DNA of 44,249 nucleotides, taken from the NCBI GenBank assembly GCA_964638225.1, contig CAZWYL010000005.1, positions 1 through 44,249 of the forward strand, in the 5' to 3' direction. Below are positions 16,146 to 24,068 of this stretch, piece by piece. The DNA comes from WJKK01 sp964638225. GTDB lineage: Bacteria; Patescibacteriota; WWE3; UBA101185; UBA10185. The notes under the pieces are model-generated. The model was not told the DNA's origin, searched no databases, and saw only the letters and a list, made by a program, of their open reading frames with translations. Every line of letters begins with the position of its first letter. The stretch's first letter is position 1. A program made the translations under genes and the position numbers.

Positions 16146-16795
16146 TTTAGTTTTACCTCAAAGGAAAGTTCATACACCTGCTCTCTTTTATTTAGAGAAG
16201 CTGATTGCAAAGCTATGTTCTCCACTAGACCGCTTTGAAGATACTCCTCGGCAATAAAAGAAAAAGTTAGGGGGGATTTTGTTGTCCCGGAAAAGGAAGC
16301 CGACGTAGAGGAAACCTCAAAATTCTTAAAATTGAAAGCATTGGTTGAGCCCAAAAACAATTCTAGATAAGGAGCGATATCCTGAGACGAAGATTCATAT
16401 TCTTTTAGGACATCTATTTTCCTGGAAAGATAGTCTAGATCTTCAAGCGGCGCTTTTACAGTAGATAGTTCAGAAACTTTCTGCGATAGAATTTCTTCCT
16501 TAGCTTGAATCTGAGCATCCAAAGAAAGGTTAGTTAGAGAGGTAACAACAAAAGCAGCCGTTAATAATATTATTGTTAACTGAGCAAACTTTACAAAGAT
16601 AGGAGTATCGTAGTAAGATCTAAACTCTTTACCTTTCTGAAAATAAAACTTCCCTCGCTGCTCCCCCTCCATTAAAAGGTTGGGATCCCCCACCTCAAAT
16701 TTAGGCGGCTTGGGTTTCTTCTTTGGTCTATTCTTTAGAAGATTCTTTATTTTTTGTTTTATCTTTTCCGAAATAGGCAGTGATTCTTTGGGCAT
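16142..16795 (-). CDS. pilN: PilN-like type IV pilus assembly protein
   Basis: 217 residues: a basic, proline-rich cytoplasmic N-terminus (about 10-35), one membrane segment (about 70-90), a coiled-coil stretch (AQIQAKEEILSQKVSELS) and a C-terminal alpha/beta domain, the order expected of PilN. In other systems PilN's cytoplasmic N-terminus binds PilM. The annotated ATG at 16795 makes the gene overlap rpsT by 68 bp; the next in-frame ATG would remove 41 residues but keep the membrane segment, so the true start is uncertain. It is followed by pilO with a 4-bp overlap. Confidence 0.7.
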   Translation of the reverse strand: MPKESLPISEKIKQKIKNLLKNRPKKKPKPPKFEVGDPNLLMEGEQRGKFYFQKGKEFRSYYDTPIFVKFAQLTIILLTAAFVVTSLTNLSLDAQIQAKEEILSQKVSELSTVKAPLEDLDYLSRKIDVLKEYESSSQDIAPYLELFLGSTNAFNFKNFEVSSTSASFSGTTKSPLTFSFIAEEYLQSGLVENIALQSASLNKREQVYELSFEVKLK

Positions 16796-17036
16796 ACTTT
16801 GATTTTAACCGATTAGCCTTATTCTTAGATATTACATTCTTTTTGGATGCTTTATCCGCATATTTTTGAAGAAGGCTTTCCTTCTCTTTTAGTATACCAA
16901 GAGTAGAACCTTTAGTCTGTAACAGCTTATTTAATTCCTTAGTGACAGACTTTATACGATTCTTCCAAAATAGGTTATGAACTCTTTTACGCTTCGACTG
17001 CCTAAGAGCTTTTTTTGTTGAAATAGTATTAGGCAT
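16728..17036 (-). CDS. rpsT: 30S ribosomal protein S20
   Basis: 102 residues, somewhat longer than the usual 85-90. The start MPNTISTKKALRQSKRKRVH and the following NRIKSVTKELNKLL match S20, a basic three-helix protein that binds 16S rRNA in the 30S body; the Lys-rich tail (KDKTKNKESSKE) is extra. The gene is divergent from murJ, with only 32 bp between starts. Its last 68 bp lie inside the predicted pilN reading frame, so rpsT appears to lead the pilus operon. Confidence 0.93.
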   Translation of the reverse strand: MPNTISTKKALRQSKRKRVHNLFWKNRIKSVTKELNKLLQTKGSTLGILKEKESLLQKYADKASKKNVISKNKANRLKSKYAQRITAYFGKDKTKNKESSKE

Positions 17037-17068
17037 ATGACGCCTGCAATGATAACATATTTATTGTT

Positions 17069-18754
17069 ATGGTCAAGATGAATGGAAAAAATCTTATCCG
17101 CGCACTTAAATTCAATATAGGTTTCTTAACAAAAGCTCAAAGCAGCATTCTATCTGCCGCAGCAATTATTTCAGTTACAACGGGTATTACAGCCATATTG
17201 GGTATAGTAAAAAGTTATTCCTTAAGTGCTTTCTTCGGAACCTCTTCGGAGCTCACTGTATTTTTCACAGCAGACAAAATTCCAAATCTTATATATTCCC
17301 TTCTAGTTGTCGGCGTACTATCTACGATTTTTGTTCCGGTATATACAGAAGCCATTAAAAAAGATGAGGAGAAAGCGAATGAAATTGCTTCTTTAATAAT
17401 AAACGCAGGAATCCTCTTATTCATGGTGTTAGGGGGAATAGCTTTTGTGCTCGCAAAACCAATAATTGGATTGCTTTCAGTGAAACAATTTAGTGCGGGA
17501 GAAATTGCACTAGGAACAAAGCTTCTAAGATTAATGCTTGGGGCCCAGATCATTCTACTTGTGAGCAGCTTCCTAACCAGCCTTTTACACTCCTATAATC
17601 ATTTCTTATTACCAAGCATTGCACCTATTTTTTACAACTTAGGGATTATTTTAGGAACAATTTTCCTATCTGAAAAGTTTGGAATATTCGGACCAACTTA
17701 TGGAATGCTCTTGGGAGCTTTTGGACATCTACTTATCCAAATACCGTCAATAAAAAGGTTGAAATATAAATATAAACCAATCATAAAAATAGAAAATATC
17801 TACATTAAAAAAATACTAACTCTCACACCACCAAGGATACTAAGTGTTTTAATAGCAAACCTCCTTGAAACCATAAATAACTCTTTTGCAATATTAATAT
17901 CAAAACCTTCCTCTGTTTACTTGAGATTCGCCGGCCAACTGCAATTTTTCCCCATAAATCTTTTTGCTATCTCTATCTCTTCTGCAGCTCTACCTACACT
18001 TTCAAGAACGTCAGCATTGGCAAATAGAGAAAAATTCAAGAAAATATTTATTACTTCACTACACCAAATGCTATTTTTAGTGGTACCGTGCTCTGTAATT
18101 CTGTTGGTTCTAAGAATTCCTGTGATAAGATTGGCTTTCGGGGCCAAAAAGTTTCCCTGGGAAGCTACAGTTAAAACCTCCTACACCCTGGCTTTTTACA
18201 GCCTATCCATATTTGCTCAAAGTACCATATACCTTATTACCAGAAGCTTCTACGCTCTAAAAGATACATCTACTCCTGTAAAAGTAAGTCTTATAACCTT
18301 GCCGGCCAACGTTATTTTATCTCTCACTTCTATCAAAATATTAGGCTGGGGTGTCTGGGCCATTGCTCTTTCATATTCAATTACCTCTATCATGGATATG
18401 GTTATCCTTTTTTGGCTCTTGAGTAAAAAACTAGGAGGCTTTGAATTAAAAGAAATAGTTAGACCGTTTGTAAAGATCAGCTATGCCGCGGCCATTATGG
18501 GAATAAGCCTCTATATCCCCCTAAAAATACTGGATGAATTCGTATTTGACAGCACAAGAACAATTCAATTGCTTCTCATAACGGGATTAACCTCATTCGT
18601 AGGAATTGCTACATACTTGGGTTTAACAAAAATATTGAAAGTGGAAGAAATAGAATTATTACACCGAATTCTTAGAAAAATGAAACCGAAGAAAATCCTG
18701 GAGGAAAGGAAAAAAGAAACATCTCTGACAGAAATAGATCCTATTGAAACTTAA
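17069..18754 (+). CDS. murJ: Lipid II flippase MurJ
   Basis: 561 residues with about 14 hydrophobic segments. The N-terminal block (AAAIISVTTGITAILGIVKS, then FFTADKIPNLIYSLLVVGVLST and FVPVY) is diagnostic of the MurJ/MviN family, which flips lipid-linked peptidoglycan precursor to the outer face of the membrane. The C-terminal tail is charged. Start ATG 17069; a second ATG at 17078 is possible. It is followed after 23 bp by a small membrane protein and then ftsE-ftsX and a wall hydrolase, so this strand forms a cell-wall and division module. Confidence 0.93.
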   Translation: MVKMNGKNLIRALKFNIGFLTKAQSSILSAAAIISVTTGITAILGIVKSYSLSAFFGTSSELTVFFTADKIPNLIYSLLVVGVLSTIFVPVYTEAIKKDEEKANEIASLIINAGILLFMVLGGIAFVLAKPIIGLLSVKQFSAGEIALGTKLLRLMLGAQIILLVSSFLTSLLHSYNHFLLPSIAPIFYNLGIILGTIFLSEKFGIFGPTYGMLLGAFGHLLIQIPSIKRLKYKYKPIIKIENIYIKKILTLTPPRILSVLIANLLETINNSFAILISKPSSVYLRFAGQLQFFPINLFAISISSAALPTLSRTSALANREKFKKIFITSLHQMLFLVVPCSVILLVLRIPVIRLAFGAKKFPWEATVKTSYTLAFYSLSIFAQSTIYLITRSFYALKDTSTPVKVSLITLPANVILSLTSIKILGWGVWAIALSYSITSIMDMVILFWLLSKKLGGFELKEIVRPFVKISYAAAIMGISLYIPLKILDEFVFDSTRTIQLLLITGLTSFVGIATYLGLTKILKVEEIELLHRILRKMKPKKILEERKKETSLTEIDPIET

Positions 18755-18760
18755 ATACGG

Positions 18761-18766
18761 TATACT
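18761..18766 (+). promoter_or_regulatory. -10-like box before the ftsEX cluster
   Basis: TATACT at 18761-18766, 11 nt before the ATG at 18778 and just past the murJ stop. It suggests that the 18778-ftsE-ftsX group can be transcribed separately from murJ. No -35 is obvious. Confidence 0.35.
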
Positions 18767-18777
18767 TTATATAGTTT

Positions 18778-19215
18778 ATGGATATAAAAGAACTGCCTAA
18801 CTTAGAAGCGGAAACAAAAAACTCTTCAGAAAAAGGGAATAGAAAAGCAAAGCTGATAAAGCTAACTATATCCATAATTATACTTATAGCATCGCTGGTT
18901 TATGCAATTGACAGATTATTCACCAATTATGATCCAACCCCCGTGCCGGAACCCCAAAACTCAGAAGTTCAGGAAGATCCTTATCTTGAGGGGTCTATAA
19001 AGCGCTTAGCTCCTTTTGATTCCCCTGACGAAAACATAAATTACAAATTAATAGATCGGGACGGGGAGACAATAGTTCTATTAAAAAGCGAAGATGAGAA
19101 ACTTGACATGGCAAACAACCTTTTTGTAAAAGTAAAAGGACTCCCGACCAAAACAACCGATGGAGAAGATGTACTGATTGTAAAAGAAGTTATAATTTCA
19201 AGTGTATATGACTAA
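18778..19215 (+). CDS. Hypothetical single-pass membrane protein ahead of ftsE
   Basis: 145 residues: a charged cytoplasmic N-terminus (about 1-25), one membrane segment (about 27-47), and a small outside domain of about 80 residues with alternating beta-type segments (ETIVLLKSEDEKL, then NNLFVKVKGLP). Family not recognised. Its end overlaps the ftsE start by 8 bp, so it is translationally coupled with FtsE and may be an accessory of the FtsEX complex. That role is inferred from position only. Confidence 0.6.
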   Translation: MDIKELPNLEAETKNSSEKGNRKAKLIKLTISIIILIASLVYAIDRLFTNYDPTPVPEPQNSEVQEDPYLEGSIKRLAPFDSPDENINYKLIDRDGETIVLLKSEDEKLDMANNLFVKVKGLPTKTTDGEDVLIVKEVIISSVYD

Positions 19216-19948
19216 AAATAAACAACTAGAATTTAAAAACATAACAAAAACATATTCTCACCAAGAGTTTGTACCTGAATCAGAAGAAAAAAACCAAAAA
19301 GAGCTAGGTTTAACAATACTGGACAATCTAAGTATAGACATCTATCAGGGGGAATTTGCTTTCTTAGTGGGAGAATCCGGAGCAGGAAAATCAACATTAG
19401 TTAAAATACTAATTAGAGAAGAGGAGCCTACCGAAGGAGAAATTTATTTCCAAGGAGAAAATATCTTGGAGATTCCCAAGGAAGAAATCCATAACATAAG
19501 AAGAAAAATTGGAGTAGTCTTCCAAGACTTTAAACTTCTGGAATCCAAAACAGTATTTGAGAATGTGGCTATAGCTTTGGACGTTGTCAAAGCTCCTGAG
19601 GAAGAAGTATGTGAAATCGTTCCAAACGTCTTAAATATGGTAGGACTTTTAAATAAAAAGGATAGTTTCCCTTATCAACTTTCGGGGGGAGAAAAGCAAA
19701 GAACTGCTATTGCCCGCGCTCTAGCACATGAGCCCGACATTCTAGTAGCAGACGAACCAACAGGAATGATTGACCCTAAAGCCGGAGATCAAATTATGGA
19801 CATTCTGGAAGATATTTCCGAAAGAGGTACCACAGTTCTTATGGCAACTCACGATCAAGATATCGTGAACAAGATGAAGAAAAGAGTTATAAGAATTGAA
19901 AAAGGAAAATTAATTTCTGACAAAGAAGAAGGAAAATACGATGCTTAA
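19208..19948 (+). CDS. ftsE: Cell-division ABC ATPase FtsE
   Basis: 246 residues. Walker A GESGAGKST, Q-loop VVFQDFKLL, signature LSGGEKQRTAIARAL, Walker B ILVADEPT and the switch His (MATHD) are all present. The D-loop reads GMIDP instead of the common GNLDP. An acidic insert near the N-terminus (about 15-35, PESEEKNQKE) is unusual. FtsE with FtsX forms an ABC-type complex that transmits ATP hydrolysis across the membrane to activate wall hydrolases. ATG 19208 is preferred to the GTG at 19202. Neighbours overlap by 8 bp on both sides. Confidence 0.93.
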   Translation: MTKNKQLEFKNITKTYSHQEFVPESEEKNQKELGLTILDNLSIDIYQGEFAFLVGESGAGKSTLVKILIREEEPTEGEIYFQGENILEIPKEEIHNIRRKIGVVFQDFKLLESKTVFENVAIALDVVKAPEEEVCEIVPNVLNMVGLLNKKDSFPYQLSGGEKQRTAIARALAHEPDILVADEPTGMIDPKAGDQIMDILEDISERGTTVLMATHDQDIVNKMKKRVIRIEKGKLISDKEEGKYDA

Positions 19949-20825
19949 TCTTAGAAAAGCTCTAGAAACCATAAAGAAAGAGAGAATTTTATCGTTTTCA
20001 AATATATTAGTAATGACTATCACTTTCTTGGTTTTAGGTATATTTCTAAGTGTAGTATTTATTTCCCAATCAACTCTTACTTACCTTGAACAACAGACTC
20101 AGGTTACAGCTTTCTTTGAGGATGATTTTGTAGAAAAGGATATTCTAGAATTTAAAGAAATTTTAGAACAGGATGAGAGAATTTCTAATGTGGAGTATAT
20201 TTCGAAAGAGGAAGCTCTAAGAATTTTTACTGAAATAAATAAAGATGAACCTCTGCTTGTAGAATCAATTACAGCTAATATTTTGCCGGCCAGTATAAAA
20301 GTACAGACCAACAAAATTGAAGATCTGGAAATAATTGCCGAAGAACTATCTGGAAGTCCTGGCGTTGAGGGGGTAAAATTTTTCAAGGATGTGGTCTCAC
20401 AATTTCAAAGCCTGGCTAATATCCTTTACATAGTTGGATTTGTCTTAACTGCAGTATTCCTCTTTATCTCTTACTCAGCTATCCTGGTAACTTTAAGAAC
20501 GTACATAAGTCGAAAAGGAACGGAACTTGAAATATTAAAACTCGTCGGTGCCTCCAATGAATACATCCAAGCTCCAATTATCTCCCAAGGACTGTTTTTT
20601 AGTCTAATCTCATCTGTTATAGCTTCAATAATACTATTGGGCGGGGGACTAGCTATAAATTTCATGGGTATCTTCGAAGAAGGGCTGCTGGTTCCTTTCA
20701 TGTCCGATTATAGAATAAATCTGATTGTCTTTAGCGCGGTACTAAACTCCATCCTACTCTTTTCAGGATTACTGCTTGGGTACTTGGGCAGTAAAAGTGC
20801 TGTTAAAAAGTATTTAAGATACTAA
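19941..20825 (+). CDS. ftsX: Cell-division membrane protein FtsX
   Basis: 294 residues with the FtsX layout: one N-terminal membrane helix (about 20-42), an extracellular domain (about 43-165), then three membrane helices (about 170-195, 215-240 and 258-285). Family motifs include the opening KKERILSFSNILVMTITF and the GTELEILKLVGAS coupling-loop region before helix 3. It overlaps ftsE by 8 bp and is followed 7 bp later by a coiled-coil hydrolase, the usual kind of FtsX client. Confidence 0.93.
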   Translation: MLNLRKALETIKKERILSFSNILVMTITFLVLGIFLSVVFISQSTLTYLEQQTQVTAFFEDDFVEKDILEFKEILEQDERISNVEYISKEEALRIFTEINKDEPLLVESITANILPASIKVQTNKIEDLEIIAEELSGSPGVEGVKFFKDVVSQFQSLANILYIVGFVLTAVFLFISYSAILVTLRTYISRKGTELEILKLVGASNEYIQAPIISQGLFFSLISSVIASIILLGGGLAINFMGIFEEGLLVPFMSDYRINLIVFSAVLNSILLFSGLLLGYLGSKSAVKKYLRY

Positions 20826-20832
20826 AACGCAT

Positions 20833-21920
20833 ATGCTAAGAAAACATTTTCTCAGTAAAAACCTAGTCCTAATCTTGTTCGGCCTCACAATAATATCTGT
20901 AAATCTAGTTCAATCAAAAAAATTGGGATGGCAAATACTAAATCAAGCACGCGCAGAAGAAACTGAAACAGAAGAGGAAGAGCCTCCGGTGGATGAAGAT
21001 GAAGATAGTACAGAAGAAATCAACGAAGAAGATCAGGAAAAAATTGAAGACCTGCACAAAGAAATAGAAGAATATGAGGAAAAAATAGGAGAATTGGGCA
21101 ATCAAAAAAACTCGCTACAAAATGAAATAGAATATGCAGACAGCCAAATTAAACTCACACAATTAAGAATTCAAAATACAATCCAGCAGATAAATGCAAA
21201 AACCGAAAGAATAGAAAAACTTGGCAATGACATCGAAAACTTATCCCATCGGCTTGACCGTATAGTAAACTCAATAGAATACCAAGAAAAAATTTTTGGT
21301 GAAAGAAAAAGATCCTACTATAAAGTAGAACAAACCACTCCAAAAGGAATAGAGTTTCTTCTATTCTTAATAGACCCATCACAACTTGAGAAAAAATTAC
21401 AAAAAACCACTTATTCTCTGGTAATGCAAGAAAGAGATAAAGAATTACTAGATACAATGAATAAAACAAAAAGCGCATACACGAATCAAAAAGATATATT
21501 TCAAGATAAAAAAGAAGAGGAGGAAAATTTAAAAGCAGAAATCGAAGCAGAAAGAGTTAACCTAGAAAACTATAAAGCTCAACTAGACAATCAAAAAAAC
21601 AGCAAAGAAAGGCTACTTAGAGATACCCAAAATAGTGAAGCTAAATACCAAGAACTACTCAAACAAGCACGGGCAGAACTCGAATCATATAAAGCCTTTG
21701 TGCAAAACGCGGTTGGAGGTGTAGTAGGACCAAACGGACTGGGGGGAGGAAAGGACGGATGGTACTTTTCACAACGAGACTCGCGCTGGGCAGACAAGAA
21801 AATCGGGGATTCTTCCTATACAATCTTTGAATCCGGCTGCCTTGTGACTAGTGTTGCCATGCTTCATAACTACTATGGGTACGAACTGACTCCAAATGAT
21901 TTAGCTAAAATAAACAGTTA
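20833..21920 (+). CDS. Coiled-coil peptidoglycan hydrolase-like protein with C39-like peptidase domain (3' end lost in gap)
   Basis: At least 362 residues, cut by an N gap. A signal peptide or anchor (about 10-30) and an acidic stretch precede a long coiled coil (about 65-290), the design of PcsB/EnvC-type proteins that bind FtsX. The visible start of the catalytic domain has WYFSQRDSRWADKKIG and a Cys in ESGCLVTSVAMLHNYYG, resembling papain-like C39/NlpC-type peptidases rather than the CHAP or LytM domains common in PcsB and EnvC. The catalytic His would lie in the gap. Placement directly after ftsX supports a wall-cutting role activated by FtsEX. Confidence 0.8.
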
Positions 21921-22020
21921 NNNNNNNNNNNNNNNNNNNNNNNNNNNNNNNNNNNNNNNNNNNNNNNNNNNNNNNNNNNNNNNNNNNNNNNNNNNNNNNN
22001 NNNNNNNNNNNNNNNNNNNN
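21921..22020. other. Assembly gap of 100 Ns
   Basis: Exactly 100 Ns. The flanking sequences do not repeat each other, so unlike the second gap this one may hide real sequence, including the end of the hydrolase gene. The true length is unknown. Confidence 0.98.
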
Positions 22021-22060
22021 AAAAATATTTAATAAATTGAAACTAGGAAAGAAAATCAAG

Positions 22061-22768
22061 ATGAAAAACCAAAAGTCCTCATACCAAATCCTTGTTGTTT
22101 TTATGGTTTTTCTATCCCTATTTTTGCCCAAAAAAGAAAAAGTTTCTGCAGATGAATCAATGGAAACAAACACAGAAGAAAAAAATCACGAATACCATTT
22201 TGATTTTATCCCTTATTCATACGAAATAATCGACTCTAAAGAAACACTTATTAAAATAGCACACAAAATCCCGGATTTCGAAAGCAAAGATTGGCTGGTC
22301 AGGCCATTTTCCTCGGAAGCACTCATTTCAATATTCAATGCGAAAACTCAACGCTGGATTTTTTCAAAAAACGCTTGGTTGGAAATGCCGGCCTTAAAAC
22401 CAACGATGCGTCTAAGAATTTCCTCTCAACAAGAAGAAGTAAAACTAAAGCTCTTAATCAGAAATCTAAATACTGTAGAAACGTACGAAACTCCTCCGAA
22501 AACCCTTTGGACCTCTAAATCCTACAAGAACTATACCGAAAAGATAAATGAGAATGTAAAAGACTGGAGACAGGAAAAACAACCAAAGACCTTAACAAAG
22601 AAACAACTTATACAATCAGAGGGGGGAATTGAAGCCTCTCCGGAGGAACAAACCAAAACATTTACCAAAATGCTGAACAAGAAAAACCTGCTAATTTTGA
22701 ATTTTGGAGCCTTCTTTACCGCAGGAATTGTGGGGTTTATAAGGAAAAATGATAAAATTCCTTTGTGA
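22061..22768 (+). CDS. Hypothetical secreted or membrane-anchored protein
   Basis: 235 residues from ATG 22061, with AGGAAAG about 13 nt upstream; a TTG at 22037 would add 8 residues. There is an N-terminal signal-type segment (about 6-23, QILVVFMVFLSLFLP), an outside domain of about 170 residues rich in Trp and Lys, and a C-terminal membrane segment (about 210-227) followed by RKNDK. That ending resembles a surface anchor, but no LPxTG-like motif is present. Family not recognised. It follows the hydrolase gene beyond the gap and may belong to the same wall-related cluster. Confidence 0.65.
   Translation: MKNQKSSYQILVVFMVFLSLFLPKKEKVSADESMETNTEEKNHEYHFDFIPYSYEIIDSKETLIKIAHKIPDFESKDWLVRPFSSEALISIFNAKTQRWIFSKNAWLEMPALKPTMRLRISSQQEEVKLKLLIRNLNTVETYETPPKTLWTSKSYKNYTEKINENVKDWRQEKQPKTLTKKQLIQSEGGIEASPEEQTKTFTKMLNKKNLLILNFGAFFTAGIVGFIRKNDKIPL
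22753..22758 (+). promoter_or_regulatory. -10-like box inside the end of the preceding gene
   Basis: TAAAAT ends 6 nt before the GTG start at 22765. It lies within the coding sequence of the upstream gene, so it may be chance, but the spacing matches other genes in the window. Confidence 0.3.
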
Positions 22769-23136
22769 AAGAGCTTTACAAATATAAATACACCATAATT
22801 ACTGCCCTAGTTATCTTAATTTTAACTATCATCCCCGGAAGTACGGTAAGATCTACGGGTTTAAATAAAGAAAGCTACCATATAAAAGGGCATTTTATAG
22901 CCTATCTAATATTAGTAATCGCCCTTTATAAAGGAACCAAAGATAATCTAATATCTGGAATGATAAGCGTTATGTATGGAATTTTAATGGAACTTTTGCA
23001 GAAACTGGTTCCCGGAAGAGCGTTTGAATATTCTGATATTGCAGTAAATAGTTTTGGAAGTGTTCTGGCACTTTTAATAATATGGAAAAGATCGTTGATT
23101 CTACCGAAGAAACTAAAGAACTGGCTGGACAACTAG
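22765..23136 (+). CDS. VanZ-like membrane protein
   Basis: 123 residues from a GTG start that overlaps the previous stop by 4 bp. It has four membrane segments and the VanZ-family pattern: IIPGSTVRSTG near the first helix, HFIAYLILVIAL, ELLQKLVPGRAFEYSD, and DIAVNSFGSVLALLI. VanZ-like proteins are small membrane proteins of uncertain function; the namesake gives low-level teicoplanin resistance. The end overlaps tsaE by 55 bp. Confidence 0.8.
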   Translation: MKELYKYKYTIITALVILILTIIPGSTVRSTGLNKESYHIKGHFIAYLILVIALYKGTKDNLISGMISVMYGILMELLQKLVPGRAFEYSDIAVNSFGSVLALLIIWKRSLILPKKLKNWLDN

Positions 23137-23528
23137 CTGATAAGCTGAGGCCGAGAGATGTTTTAGCACTATACGGCGACCTAGGAACCGGAAAAACAAC
23201 TTTTACCCGATTCTTAGTTCACGCCTTAGGAATAGAAGCGCGCGTACAAAGCCCTACTTTTATAGTAGCGCGGGTATATAAAAAGGAAGCTACTAACACA
23301 AGTGCCAAGAAAATAAAGCGAGTCAACCATATAGACCTGTATCGCCTGAAAAATCCCGAAGAAATCGCAGATCTTGGCTTAAAAGAATATTTTGATAAAG
23401 AAAAATCCATTACAGTTATTGAGTGGCCGGAACTGGCTGAAAAGTATTTACCAAAAGATACCGTTAAAATTAAATTTGAAGATCTAGGAAAGGACAAAAG
23501 AAAAATAAATGTACAAAATCTACATTGA
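23082..23528 (+). CDS. tsaE: tRNA threonylcarbamoyladenosine ATPase TsaE
   Basis: 148 residues. The N-terminal TEETKELAGQLADKLRPRD and Walker A GDLGTGKT (about 32-39), followed by QSPTFIVARVY, HIDLYRL and VIEWPELAEKYLP, are the standard TsaE order. TsaE hydrolyses ATP in the TsaBDE complex that makes t6A37 on ANN-decoding tRNAs. The start must be near ATG 23082 because the conserved TEET helix follows at once, so the 55-bp overlap with the VanZ gene is real. It overlaps tsaB by 20 bp. Confidence 0.93.
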   Translation: MEKIVDSTEETKELAGQLADKLRPRDVLALYGDLGTGKTTFTRFLVHALGIEARVQSPTFIVARVYKKEATNTSAKKIKRVNHIDLYRLKNPEEIADLGLKEYFDKEKSITVIEWPELAEKYLPKDTVKIKFEDLGKDKRKINVQNLH

Positions 23529-23817
23529 CACTACAACACGATACAAGAAAAGGGTCACACTAGTAAAAGATGATATTGAAACATCTACACGAGAGGGAGA
23601 AATCGACATTGTAACATCAATTAAGGAAATCCTGGAAGAAAACAACTTAAAACTCCAAAACATCGAGGAAATTATCCCAAATCCCGGACCCGGTTCCTTC
23701 ACGGGGATAAAAATCGGCGTTACTATAGCTAATACTATCAACTGGGTTACAGGAAAAAGGCCTATAGAAAGCTTAGCAAAACCTGAATACGGTAAGTCAC
23801 CTAACATCCAAACATAA
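23509..23817 (+). CDS. tsaB: Short TsaB-like protein
   Basis: 102 residues, less than half the usual TsaB (about 220). It keeps the N-terminal ASKHA lobe: IYIDTTTRYKKRVTLV, the helix KEILEENNLKLQNIEEI, and the hallmark PGPGSFTGIKIGVTIANTIN. The second lobe is absent: after GKRPIES the frame soon ends. TsaB pairs with TsaD through its first lobe, so a minimal dimerisation partner remains plausible. It overlaps tsaE by 20 bp, which supports joint function. No frameshifted continuation is evident before the next promoter. Confidence 0.8.
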   Translation: MYKIYIDTTTRYKKRVTLVKDDIETSTREGEIDIVTSIKEILEENNLKLQNIEEIIPNPGPGSFTGIKIGVTIANTINWVTGKRPIESLAKPEYGKSPNIQT

Positions 23818-23853
23818 AAAAATTAATTTTCTGCTTGTACTGGCTTCTTATAG

Positions 23854-23859
23854 TATAAT
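23854..23859 (+). promoter_or_regulatory. -10 box for the epimerase gene
   Basis: TATAAT followed by 7 nt (TGCCTAT) and the epimerase ATG, first seen at 23867 and again at 24022 after the artefactual gap. The transcript is predicted to be leaderless. Confidence 0.5.
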
Positions 23860-23913
23860 TGCCTATATGAAAGTTTTAATAACAGGAGCCGCCGGCTTCA
23901 TAGGATCAAATCT
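23859..23913 (+). repeat. 55-bp contig-end duplicate (left copy)
   Basis: Identical over all 55 bases to 24014-24068 on the other side of the N gap. It contains the first codons of the epimerase (MKVLITGAAGFIGSN). The exact match abutting the Ns on one side, and beginning immediately after the Ns on the other, marks an unmerged contig overlap rather than a biological repeat. Confidence 0.93.
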
Positions 23914-24013
23914 NNNNNNNNNNNNNNNNNNNNNNNNNNNNNNNNNNNNNNNNNNNNNNNNNNNNNNNNNNNNNNNNNNNNNNNNNNNNNNNNNNNNNNN
24001 NNNNNNNNNNNNN
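23914..24013. other. Assembly gap of 100 Ns, probably artefactual
   Basis: 100 Ns between two identical 55-bp ends. If the contigs are joined at the overlap, the gap and one copy disappear, leaving the promoter 7 nt before one intact epimerase gene. Confidence 0.95.
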
Positions 24014-24068
24014 TTGCCTATATGAAAGTTTTAATAACAGGAGCCGCCGGCTTCATAGGATCAAATCT
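24014..24068 (+). repeat. 55-bp contig-end duplicate (right copy)
   Basis: Second copy of the 55-bp contig end at 23859-23913. This copy continues into the full epimerase gene. Confidence 0.93.

Noticed and set aside
21921..22032. Reading frames continuing through the 100-N block on both strands
   Set aside because: The Xs are unknown bases, so any frame across them is arbitrary. The hydrolase is reported only up to the gap.
23867..23913. A separate truncated epimerase gene or tandem duplication
   Set aside because: It is an exact copy of the contig end after the Ns; assembly overlap explains it fully.
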